DNA of 64,000 nucleotides from Chloroflexota bacterium (GTDB taxonomy: Bacteria; Chloroflexota; Dehalococcoidia; Lucifugimonadales; UBA3495). Positions 8,448 through 17,600 of the stretch are shown one piece after another (within the stretch, counting starts at the first letter, position 1; each line of letters opens with the position of its first letter). The DNA is taken from the NCBI GenBank assembly GCA_009840165.1, contig VXOG01000067.1:62406-126405 (forward strand). The letters run 5' to 3'. The translations under genes and the position numbers were made by a program. The notes below the pieces were generated by a model. That model did no database searches and was not told where the DNA came from. It saw only the letters and a program-made list of their open reading frames with translations.

Positions 8448-9965
8448 ATGTGGAATAACTTCGACCAGGTATCGCTGCTGCTGCTCGTCCTCGTGCCGCT
8501 GGCCGGGGCCGTGCTGGCGATGTTCCTGCCGAAAGGCCGACCACGGGACGCCTGGCAGTTCGCCATCTTCGTCGCCGCAATATCCTTCGTACTGTCCGTC
8601 ATCGTATTTGTCCGGTATGACTATGCCATCGGCGATGTCCAGTTCGCCCGCGAATATGCCTGGATCGGGCCTCCCCTAAACATAAGCCTGGATCTCGGGC
8701 TGAACGGAATCGGCGCGCCGCTGGTGCTGCTCAACGGCATTGTGCTGCTGGGCGCGGTACTGATCAGCCAGACCATCACCCGACGAACGCGAGATTTCTT
8801 TGTGCTGCTGCTGGCGTTGGGATCCGGCGTTTTCGGCGTGTTTATCGTCCGCGACCTCTTTTTCCTGTTCTTTTTCTACGAGTTGGCCGTGCTGCCCATG
8901 TACCTGCTCATCGGCGTTTGGGGCAGCAGCACCGATTTCGGCACGTTCCTGCGCACGAAAGAGTACGGCGCGATGAAGCTGATGCTGGTGCTGGTGGCCG
9001 GCAGCGTCCTTATCTGGATTGGCATCCTCGCGCTCTACGTGGCATCATCCCAGGCTGGGAACCCCACGTTCAACATCGACACGCTGGCGGAGCTGCGAGC
9101 CGACGGCGCGTTTTCGCGTACCCTGGAGCTGTGGGTGTTCCCGCTGTTCGCCGTGGGGTTCGGTATCCTGGCCGGCTTGTGGCCCTTCCACACCTGGTCT
9201 CCCGACGGCCACGTCGCTGCCCCCACCGGGGTCAGTATGCTCCATGCCGGGGTACTGATGAAGCTGGGCGCGTTCGGCATCATACAGGTCGGCATGATCC
9301 TGACGCCCACGGGCGCGGAAGTTTGGATGCCGGTACTCATCGGGCTGGGCACCGTCAACGTAATCTACGGCGCGATTTCCGCGCTGTCTCAGAACGACCT
9401 GAAATACGTCATCGGCTATTCCAGCGTCAGCCACATGGGTTACGTACTGATGGGAATCGCGACGCTACACCCGGTGGGTCTGGCCGGCGCCGTGTTGCAG
9501 ATGTTCTCCCACGGAATCATGACGGCCCTCATGTTCGCCATGGTGGGCGCGATTTACGAGCGGGCGCACATCCGCGATTCGTTCATCCTCAACGGCCTGA
9601 TCAAGCGCATGGGGGTAACCACGTTCTTCTTTGCCATCGCCGGCCTGGCGTCGCTGGGCCTGCCCGGACTCAGCGGCTTCATCGCCGAGTTTATGGTGTT
9701 CACCGGGGCGTTCCGCACCTATCTGCCTCTGGCCGTGCTGGGCGTCATCGGCGCGGCCATCACGGCCGTGTACATCCTGCGCCTGCTGGCCCGTTCGTTC
9801 TTCGGGGAGGCGGATCCGCAGTGGGATCACCTCACCGATGCCAGCCCGGTTGAGAAGGGAGTCGGCGCGGCCTTCGTACTGCTTCTGATTGCCGTGGGAG
9901 TCTGGCCGGCCCCGCTGCTCAACGTCATCAACACCGGCGTGGAAAGCACATTGGCTGTGTTCTAA
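8448..9965 (+). CDS. nuoM: NADH-quinone oxidoreductase subunit M (complex I), variant pump site
   Basis: An antiporter-like pump subunit of 505 residues. The helix-5 Glu is present (Glu145 in FFYELAVLPMYLLIG) and the helix-8 Lys is present (Lys272 in AGVLMKLGAFG). The helix-7 Lys that precedes the PFHTW motif in model complex I is Leu241 here (GILAGLWPFHTWSPDGH). The sister subunits NuoL and NuoN in this operon keep that Lys. The variant HTWSPDGH form is otherwise well conserved, so this looks like a lineage feature and not decay. It is followed by nuoN after five bases. Confidence 0.93.
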   Translation: MWNNFDQVSLLLLVLVPLAGAVLAMFLPKGRPRDAWQFAIFVAAISFVLSVIVFVRYDYAIGDVQFAREYAWIGPPLNISLDLGLNGIGAPLVLLNGIVLLGAVLISQTITRRTRDFFVLLLALGSGVFGVFIVRDLFFLFFFYELAVLPMYLLIGVWGSSTDFGTFLRTKEYGAMKLMLVLVAGSVLIWIGILALYVASSQAGNPTFNIDTLAELRADGAFSRTLELWVFPLFAVGFGILAGLWPFHTWSPDGHVAAPTGVSMLHAGVLMKLGAFGIIQVGMILTPTGAEVWMPVLIGLGTVNVIYGAISALSQNDLKYVIGYSSVSHMGYVLMGIATLHPVGLAGAVLQMFSHGIMTALMFAMVGAIYERAHIRDSFILNGLIKRMGVTTFFFAIAGLASLGLPGLSGFIAEFMVFTGAFRTYLPLAVLGVIGAAITAVYILRLLARSFFGEADPQWDHLTDASPVEKGVGAAFVLLLIAVGVWPAPLLNVINTGVESTLAVF

Positions 9966-9970
9966 TCGTT

Positions 9971-11542
9971 ATGCCCACCGAACTGACTTCAAACCTCCAC
10001 CTGCTGACGCCGGAGTTTGCGCTGACGGCGCTGGCCTTCCTTGTGTTCACGGTGGACCTGTTCCTGCCTGAGCGCAGCAAGGAGTGGTTGGCCGGCCTGT
10101 CCGTGGTCAGTCTGGTTGCAGTCATGGTGATCGCCCTGCTAATGCGTCCGGCCGGCAGCGTGGAGCTATACGGCGGGCTGATTGTGGTGGACGACTTCGG
10201 TCTGTTCTTCAAGATTTTCTTCCTGGGAATCGGCGTCGGCATCATCGCCCTGTCGTGGGAGTACGCGCGGGACCGGTTGCAGCACCGGGGCGAGTTCTAC
10301 GGGCTGTTGCTGTTCAGTATCCTCGGCATGAACCTGCTGGCGATGTCCCGGGAGTTGCTGACTGCGTACATCTCGCTGGAGCTGTTGTCGTTCAGCCTGT
10401 ACGTCATGGTTGCCTATGGACTGCGGGAGGCGCGCTCGAACGAGGCCGGCATCAAGTACATCATCATCGGCGCGCTATCGTCGGCGATCATGCTGTACGG
10501 GTTGAGCAACATCTACGCGGCCCTGGGGACGACTTATTTCGCCGGTATCGCCGAGGAACTGGCGTCGCCGGCATTGACTGGTACGGGTTCGGGCAGCCCC
10601 GTACTCTGGATTGGGGTCGCGCTGCTGGTGGTGGGGTTGGGATTCAAGCTGTCCGCCGTGCCTTTCCACATGTGGGCGCCCGACGCCTACGAGGGCGCTC
10701 CCCTTCCCGTCACTGCATATCTCGCCATCGGCTCCAAAGCGGCGGCGTTTGCACTGACGTTACGCCTGTTTGCCGAGGCCATCGTTCCGGCGGTCAACCT
10801 GTGGGGTGAGTGGCAGTTGGTAATCGCTGTGCTGGCGGCCATCACCATGCTGCTGGGCAACCTGGTGGCGTTGGCCCAGCGCAACCTGAAACGGCTGATG
10901 GCGTACAGCAGTATCGGACACGTGGGCTACGCGCTGGCCGGCGTCGCCGTGTTAGGCAGCGACTTTGCGCTGGCGGCCAAGGGCGTGATTTTCTACCTGG
11001 TGGTGTACGCGGTGACCAACCTGCTGGTGTTCGCAGGCGTCACGGCCTACTACAACCGAGAGGGCAAGGACGACATCGCCGACCTGGCCGGACTGGCCGA
11101 CCGGCAGCCCTTCACCGCCGCGGCCATCGCCATCGGGCTGTTCTCGCTGGCCGGATTGCCTATCTTCGCCGGGTTCACTGCCAAGTTCTACCTGTTCGCC
11201 GCCGTCGCCGATGGCGGGATGCTGTGGCTGGCTGGGGTCGCTATTTTCACCAGCCTGGTATCGCTGTACTACTACCTGCAAGTCATGCGCCAGATGTACA
11301 TCGAGTCGCCCGCGCACGTTGACCACGACGATGCGGCGGACCAAGCCCACGACGATCACGATGACATCCACCAGCACGCCGCCCACGACGAGCCGCCCGT
11401 TCCGCCAATGCCGCGCCCGTCATGGCTGCTGGCCGGAACCATGGGTGTTGGGCTGCTGGTGGTGACGTGGCTCGGCGTCTATCCTGCACCACTGCTGGGT
11501 CTGATAGAAGCGGCTAGCGCGGCGATAGTGCCGCTGGGATAA
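9971..11542 (+). CDS. nuoN: NADH-quinone oxidoreductase subunit N (complex I) with His/Asp-rich loop
   Basis: An antiporter-like pump subunit of 523 residues. The helix-5 Glu (TAYISLELLSFSLYV), helix-7 Lys (GLGFKLSAVPFHMWAPDAYEGAP) and helix-8 Lys (AIGSKAAAF) are all present. Between the last two hydrophobic segments lies a loop at about 449-473 very rich in His and Asp (HVDHDD...HDDHDDIHQHAAHDE). I do not associate that loop with NuoN, and it could bind metal ions. This is the last nuo gene; no nuoE, F or G follows. Confidence 0.93.
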   Translation: MPTELTSNLHLLTPEFALTALAFLVFTVDLFLPERSKEWLAGLSVVSLVAVMVIALLMRPAGSVELYGGLIVVDDFGLFFKIFFLGIGVGIIALSWEYARDRLQHRGEFYGLLLFSILGMNLLAMSRELLTAYISLELLSFSLYVMVAYGLREARSNEAGIKYIIIGALSSAIMLYGLSNIYAALGTTYFAGIAEELASPALTGTGSGSPVLWIGVALLVVGLGFKLSAVPFHMWAPDAYEGAPLPVTAYLAIGSKAAAFALTLRLFAEAIVPAVNLWGEWQLVIAVLAAITMLLGNLVALAQRNLKRLMAYSSIGHVGYALAGVAVLGSDFALAAKGVIFYLVVYAVTNLLVFAGVTAYYNREGKDDIADLAGLADRQPFTAAAIAIGLFSLAGLPIFAGFTAKFYLFAAVADGGMLWLAGVAIFTSLVSLYYYLQVMRQMYIESPAHVDHDDAADQAHDDHDDIHQHAAHDEPPVPPMPRPSWLLAGTMGVGLLVVTWLGVYPAPLLGLIEAASAAIVPLG

Positions 11543-11575
11543 ACTGTCTCAGTAATTCCAAGCAATGAAGATATG

Positions 11576-11601
11576 TAGGGGCGAATAACCATTCGCCCCT
11601 A
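11576..11601. repeat. Short perfect palindrome of the GGGGCGAA repeat family
   Basis: TAGGGGCGAAT and its exact complement ATTCGCCCCTA flank an AACC loop, giving an 11-bp stem between nuoN and the next gene. Degenerate relatives occur at about 22815-22840 and 38675-38707. It could also act as a terminator for the nuo operon. Confidence 0.75.
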
Positions 11602-11630
11602 TGCGGTAAAAAACCGGAGGTATAACCCCT

Positions 11631-12161
11631 ATGATCATCGCAGTAATCGGCAATTTCGACCCTCCTCCCAACGTGTACGCCCTAGCCGAAGAGGTTGGAA
11701 GGGAGCTGGCGCGGCGAGGGATGACGGTGGTTTGCGGGGGCTTGACCGGCGTTATGGAGGCGGTTTGCAAGGGGGCGAAGTCGGAGGGCGGGACCACTAT
11801 CGGGATTCTGCCCAGCGGTTCGCCGCACACCGCCAATGAGTACGTGGACATTCCCGTCGCCACCAACATGGGCTACGCCCGAAACGTGGCGGTGGTCAGC
11901 ACGGGGCGCGCGGCCATCGCCGTGGGCGGCGCGTTTGGCACACTGTCGGAAATCGCTTACGCGCTGAGCTACGGCATTCCGGTGGTGTCGCTGAACAGCT
12001 GGCCTCTCACCGTGCGGGGCGATGGCCTGCCCGTGGGCGACGGCTACATCACTGCCGACAACCCGGTGGATGCCGTGGACAAGGCCATCGCCGCCGCCAA
12101 AGCCCGCACCGAACCCACCGGCACCGTTCAGTTCTCGAACCCCATCAGCGGAGAAGCCTGA
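11631..12161 (+). CDS. LOG/TIGR00725-type Rossmann-fold protein
   Basis: A 176-residue protein of the lysine-decarboxylase-like (LOG / SLOG) superfamily, TIGR00725-like. Marks are an N-terminal AVIGN strand-loop, [17 protein letters not shown] (about 35-51) and the [15 protein letters not shown] motif in place of the PGGxGTxxE of cytokinin-activating LOG enzymes. The Glu is retained but Pro-Gly is replaced, so nucleotide or molybdopterin-type binding is as likely as phosphoribohydrolase activity. GGAGG lies ten bases before the ATG. The stop overlaps the enolase start by one base. Confidence 0.85.
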   Translation: MIIAVIGNFDPPPNVYALAEEVGRELARRGMTVVCGGLTGVMEAVCKGAKSEGGTTIGILPSGSPHTANEYVDIPVATNMGYARNVAVVSTGRAAIAVGGAFGTLSEIAYALSYGIPVVSLNSWPLTVRGDGLPVGDGYITADNPVDAVDKAIAAAKARTEPTGTVQFSNPISGEA

Positions 12162-13459
12162 TGCCTGAAACCACCATCGCCTTCATCATCGCCCGCGAGG
12201 CTCTGGACTCTCGCGGCAATCCCACTGTCGAGGCTGAAGTCGCGCTCAGCGATGGCAGCGTCGGCCTGGCCCTGGTCCCATCCGGCGCCAGCACCGGCAG
12301 CTACGAAGCCCTGGAACTCCGCGACGGCAACGCGGCCCGGTTCGGCGGCAGCGGGACGCTTGCCGCAGTCGCCAACGTGAATGACCGCATCGCGCCGGCG
12401 CTGGCCGGCGTGTCGCCGATGGATCAGGCCGACGTGGACCGCCGCCTCAACGAGCTGGACGGTACGGACGACAAGAGTGGCCTTGGAGCCAACGCGGTGC
12501 TGGCGGTGTCCATGGCTGTGGCGCGAGCCGCGTCGGTGTCCGGACACGGCGGCTCGCTATGGCGGCATCTGTCGGGCAGCGGGGAAGTGAGCCTGCCCGT
12601 GCCACTGCTCAACATCCTCAACGGCGGACGCCACGCTTCCAACTCTGCCGACGTGCAGGAATTCATGGTCGCGCCCGCCGGTTTCGGCCGTTTCGCCGAC
12701 GCGCTGCGGGCCGGCGTGGAGATATACCAGTCGTTGAAATCTATACTGCGCCAGGGCGGGCACAACCTGAACGTGGGCGACGAGGGCGGGTTCGCTCCGT
12801 CCCTGCCGTCCAACCGCGACGCCATCGAGGTTGTCTTGCAAGCCATCGAGACCGCCGGCTATCGGCCCGGCGAGCAGGTGCATATCGCGCTGGATGTGGC
12901 GGCGTCCGAGCTATGGAACTCTGATACGTCCCATTACGATCTTGAACGGGAAGGCGTGTCGCTGACGGCCGGCGAGTTGGTTGACCTGTACGCCGGGTGG
13001 CGTCGCGAATATCCCATCATCAGCATTGAGGACGGGCTGGACGAGGACGACTGGGACGGCTGGGCTACCATGACCCAACGGCTGGGCAGCTCCGCGCAAC
13101 TGGTGGGCGACGACCTGCTGGTGACCAACATCGGGCGTTTGCAAAGGGGCATCGCGGAGTCCGCCGGCAACGCGATCTTGCTCAAGCCCAACCAAATCGG
13201 CACACTGTCCGAAACCCGCGCGGCCCTGGATACGGCCCGCAACGCCGGCTGGACCGCCGTGATGAGCCACCGCTCGGGTGAAACCGAGGACACCACCATC
13301 GCCGACCTGGCCGTGGCGTGGAACGTGGGACAGATCAAGACGGGGGCGCCGGCACGCTCGGAGCGCGTCGCCAAGTACAACCGTCTGCTGCGGATAGAAG
13401 CGGAACTGGGCAGCGCGGCACGTTATGCTGGGCCGGAGATGTACGCCGGGTTAGGGTGA
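12161..13459 (+). CDS. eno: Enolase (phosphopyruvate hydratase)
   Basis: A glycolytic enzyme converting 2-phosphoglycerate to phosphoenolpyruvate; 432 residues. All catalytic elements are visible: the GASTG loop (43-47), Glu208 in VGDEGGF, Mg2+ ligands Asp245 (LDVAASE), Glu290 ([14 protein letters not shown]) and Asp317 (GDDLL), catalytic Lys342 ([13 protein letters not shown]) and Lys393 ([17 protein letters not shown]). Its ATG overlaps the upstream stop by one base. GAPDH follows but has its own promoter. Confidence 0.97.
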   Translation: MPETTIAFIIAREALDSRGNPTVEAEVALSDGSVGLALVPSGASTGSYEALELRDGNAARFGGSGTLAAVANVNDRIAPALAGVSPMDQADVDRRLNELDGTDDKSGLGANAVLAVSMAVARAASVSGHGGSLWRHLSGSGEVSLPVPLLNILNGGRHASNSADVQEFMVAPAGFGRFADALRAGVEIYQSLKSILRQGGHNLNVGDEGGFAPSLPSNRDAIEVVLQAIETAGYRPGEQVHIALDVAASELWNSDTSHYDLEREGVSLTAGELVDLYAGWRREYPIISIEDGLDEDDWDGWATMTQRLGSSAQLVGDDLLVTNIGRLQRGIAESAGNAILLKPNQIGTLSETRAALDTARNAGWTAVMSHRSGETEDTTIADLAVAWNVGQIKTGAPARSERVAKYNRLLRIEAELGSAARYAGPEMYAGLG

Positions 13460-13508
13460 CACCAGCGGATAGACTACATTGCCAAACCGTCCCGCCCTGC
13501 TGTTGCGG

Positions 13509-13517
13509 TGGTATAAT
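13509..13517 (+). promoter_or_regulatory. Extended -10 promoter for gap (TGgTATAAT)
   Basis: A perfect TGnTATAAT extended -10 in the 135-base eno-gap spacer, about 78 bases before the gap start codon. No good -35 is seen at 17 bases, as is common for extended -10 promoters. Confidence 0.6.
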
Positions 13518-13594
13518 CGCCACCGCCAGGCGCGCTGCGTCTCGCCTGCCAACTACCAATTGGCCACTACTGAACTGACGGGAGGCACACCGAG

Positions 13595-14605
13595 ATGGCG
13601 ACGCGCATCGGTATCAATGGCTTTGGCCGTATTGGGCGGCTGGTGGCACGCGCAGCCCTTTCCGACACTTACCAGGACCGGCTGGACCTGGTGGCGGTCA
13701 ACGGCACGGGCGACACCGATACCGCCGCGCACCTGTTCAAGTACGACAGTACCTACGGCCCCTATGCTGGAACCGTCGGGACCGACAACGGCAATCTCGT
13801 CTTCGACGGCAAGACCATCCGAAAATTTCAGGAACCCGACCCGAGCAACATCCCCTGGTCGGAGATGGATGTTGACATTGTAGTGGAATGCACGGGAGTC
13901 TTCACCGACGCCGCCAAAGCCGCCGCGCACATTGACAGTGGCGGCGCCAAAAAAGTCATTATTTCGGCCCCAGCTCGTGGCGCTGATGCCACCATAGTCC
14001 TGGGCGTTAACGACGAGGTGTACCAGGGCGACGAGCATCGCATCATCTCCAACGCTTCCTGCACTACCAACTGCTTCGCGCCCATGGTGAAAGTGCTGCA
14101 CGACGCATTCGGCATCGAGCGAGGATTGATGTCCACCATCCACGCCTACACCAACGACCAGAGCATCCTGGACCGCAACCACCGGGACCTGCGACGCGCC
14201 CGCGCCGCCGCCCAGAACATCGTACCCACCAGCACCGGGGCGGCTCGCTCCGTGGGCGTCGTCCTTCCTGAGTTGGAAGGCAAATTGCACGGCATTGCCT
14301 ACCGGATACCGACCTCCGTAGGTTCCGTCACCGATTTCGTGGCCGACCTGAAGCAGAATGTCACCAAGGATGACATCAACGCAGTGTTCAAGACGGCGGC
14401 GGAAGGCTCGCTGAAAGGCATCCTGGAGTACACGGAAGACCCCATCGTCAGTTCCGACATTCGGGGCAATACCCACAGTTGCATCTTCGACGGCCTGAGC
14501 ACCATGGTGCTGGATGACAACATGGTCAAGGTGATGGGCTGGTACGACAACGAGTGGGGTTATTCCTGCCGCACCGCCGATCTCTGCTGCATGGTGGGCG
14601 GATAG
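13595..14605 (+). CDS. gap: Glyceraldehyde-3-phosphate dehydrogenase, type I
   Basis: A glycolytic/gluconeogenic dehydrogenase of 336 residues. Catalytic Cys156 (SNASCTTNC) and His183 (TIHAYT) are present, with the GFGRIGR dinucleotide loop at 10-16. The residue that normally binds the adenosine ribose of NAD (Asp32 of the Bacillus enzyme) is Gly37 here (AVNGTGD), and the Leu187-Pro188 pair is Arg194-Asn195 (ILDRNHRD). These are the positions that set NAD against NADP preference, so dual or NADP use is possible. GGGAGG precedes the ATG. Confidence 0.95.
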   Translation: MATRIGINGFGRIGRLVARAALSDTYQDRLDLVAVNGTGDTDTAAHLFKYDSTYGPYAGTVGTDNGNLVFDGKTIRKFQEPDPSNIPWSEMDVDIVVECTGVFTDAAKAAAHIDSGGAKKVIISAPARGADATIVLGVNDEVYQGDEHRIISNASCTTNCFAPMVKVLHDAFGIERGLMSTIHAYTNDQSILDRNHRDLRRARAAAQNIVPTSTGAARSVGVVLPELEGKLHGIAYRIPTSVGSVTDFVADLKQNVTKDDINAVFKTAAEGSLKGILEYTEDPIVSSDIRGNTHSCIFDGLSTMVLDDNMVKVMGWYDNEWGYSCRTADLCCMVGG

Positions 14606-14629
14606 GTCACACAGCCCGGGCTAAACGTA

Positions 14630-17600
14630 TTGAACGCGCTCCGGTTCCGCATACCAGGCCCCCTGCGTCATTTGTGGGGGGCCAATTTTTTGCTGGTGGC
14701 GCTGCTGGCGGTTGCGCTGGCGTTGCGCCTTTACGGGATCAACTGGGATGACGGCCACGGCTTCCATCCCGATGAGCGGTCGTTCTACCTGCGCGCCGGG
14801 GACATGCTGTGCCTGCTCACCGCCGGTCCTGATGCCGACGGCCCCTATTGCTCGGCGGCGCACCTCCGATCTCTGTTGGCCGGCGACCAATTCCAGGGGA
14901 TAGAGCCGGGGCTGCCCGACTTGGGAACCGCACTGTCTGCCGAGCGCAGCCCGCTGAATCCCCGCTGGTTCCCCCTGGGCAGTGCGCTGATCTACGCTCT
15001 GGTCCTGCTGCGTACCTTGCTGGAACCGTTCGTAGATTGGGGCGTAATGGAGCTCAGGTTCGCGGGGCGCACGCTGGCCGGCCTGGCCGACGTGGGTTCG
15101 GTGTGGTTGCTCTACCTCATCGGGCGGCGCATGTACGGGCGGTGGACGGGTATCCTGGCCGCTGCTTTGACCACCTTCGCCGTCATTCACATCCAGCACG
15201 CTCATTTTTACCGACCGGAGCCGTTCACCGTGCTGGCGTCCCTGGGCGCGTTGTGGGCAATGCTGCGGTTCATAGAATCTGGCCGCGGCCGTGACGCCGC
15301 GTTGCTGGGTGCATTGGTGGGTCTGGCTATGGCGCCCAAGATCTCAGTCGCCCCGATTTTGGCGCCACTTGTTTTAACGTTCCTCTGGGTAGCAAAAGAC
15401 CGATCCGGACGGGATTGGCCTCAGTTGAGGCCCTGGGACATTGCACGAATCGTTCCATTCGCTGTGCTTGCCGGTCTGGCCGCGCTGGCGGCATTTTTCA
15501 TCACCACACCCTACGCATTCCTTGACCTTACCAACTTCATCGCGGACATACGCGAGCAGGCCGGCATGGCCGGGGATGCCGGCCGCTTTCCCTTCACTTG
15601 GCAATACGCCGACACCCCCGCGTTCCTGTACCAGATTCGACAAACGGCGGTTTGGGGACTTGGGTTGCCGTTGGGCATTGTCGCGTGGGTGGCGGCTCCG
15701 GTAACGGCGTGGTTCGCCTGGCGCGGCGGAATCACCCAACGCTCCGACCTGCTGCTGTTGGCGTGGGCGGTTCCCGCTTTGGTATTCCTGGAACTGTTCG
15801 AGGTCAAGTTCCTGCGCTACGTGTTTCCGCTGATGCCGTTCTACATCCTGATGGCGGCGGGGATGTTGGTGGCTTTTGTCATCTGGGCCCGGAACCGGCG
15901 GCGGGTGGTCGCCGGGAGTGCTGAATCGCCACCGGACGACGCGCCGTTCTCGGAAGAGTGGCACGCCACGCCGCCTACCGTGGGCGACGATCTGATCTTC
16001 GACGAGCCGCTGTTTGGAGACGAGCCGTTCCCCGACGCCCCCTTTTCGGAGGAATGGCACGCTACCCCGCCGCTGGCTGGCGCAACCGTCTTAACAAACT
16101 CACCACAGCAATCCTACTCACCTGTCATTGCGAGTGCAGTGTGGCAATCCCGTTGGAATGCGGTAGGCTCTCTCATCAACCGCTATGCCTATCCCGTTAG
16201 CATCGCTACCGTCGCCATTGTCTTAGTTGCAACCGTCCTCTACGCCATCGCGTTCGTCGAGGTCTATGGCCGCACTCACACCGCCATTGCCGCCTCGGAC
16301 TGGATTAACGGCAACGTTCCCCGCAGTGCCTCCATCATCAACGGCGGTTCCTACTGGGATGAGCAGTTACCCAACCTGCGCGGTTACGACGTCTGGACGT
16401 TCCCCGCCTATCATACCGACCGTGATCTCGACAAAATTCCCGAGCTGATTGAACGGTTGGCCGACGCCGGCTACGTGGTCTTCTATTCCAACCGCGCCTA
16501 CGGTTCGGTGGCGCGCCTGCCCGATGAGTTCCCGCAGAGTTCCACGTTCTACCGCCTGTTGTTCTCGGGCGACCTGGGCTATCAACTGGAACGGGCATTT
16601 ACGTCATACCCTACGCTGGCCGGCGTCCATCTGCGGGACGATCCATACGGGCGGGCCGGGCTGGCAACGCCGCCCATCGCGCCGGGCGGCAATGTCGGTC
16701 AGCCGGACGGCGTCGTAATCAACCTGGGGTACGCCGACGAAAATGTCATCGGCTACGATCATCCCCAAGCGCTCATTTTCCACAACGTCGAGCAACTGAC
16801 GGAGCGGCAGATACGGGAAAGGATCGATAAAGCAGCGGAGTCTGCCGCATCAACCGAGGCTCCACTGATGCTATCGCCCTCCGCGCTGAAGGCACAGCGC
16901 TCGGGCGGCACCTGGTCGGAAGTGTCCAACCGGGACGGTTGGGCCAATCGCGTGCCGTGGCTGTCGTGGCTGTTGGTGATCGAGTTGATCTGCCTGGTTG
17001 CTTTTCCGTTCACCTGGTGGTTGATGCGACGATTGCCCGACCGGGGCATCTTGTTTGCCCGCACGCTGGGTTTGCTGCTGGTGGCGTGGGTAGCCTGGTG
17101 GCTGGTCAACGCCGGCGTCATGCGCTTTTCGGTGGGCACCGTGTGGGTGGCGATGTTCGTGGTTGCCATACCGTCCGCCGTTGTCCTCTGGCGACACTGG
17201 CGGCTGATGCTTGATTGGCTGCGTGAAAAATGGCGGTTGGTACTCACTGCGGAGGCGCTGTTCCTGCTGGCCTATCTCGCGTTCGTAATGGTACGCGCCG
17301 CCAATCCTGACCTTTGGCACCCGTGGCGCGGCGGTGAAAAGCCCATGGAACTGGCCTACTTCACCGCGGTTGCCCGTTCTTCAGTGCTGCCACCATATGA
17401 TCCCTGGCTCAGCGGCGGTTACCTGAACTACTACTACTGGGGCTATTTCATCCTCTCGGTTCCCGTGCGGCTCACGGGCATCCCGCCGGCTACCGCGTTC
17501 AACGTTGCTGTGCCTCTGCTGTTTGCGTTGACGGCAACTGGCGCCGGCTCACTGGTGTACAACCTGGTAGCGGTCTCGTCATTCCGGCGAAAGGCGAAAT

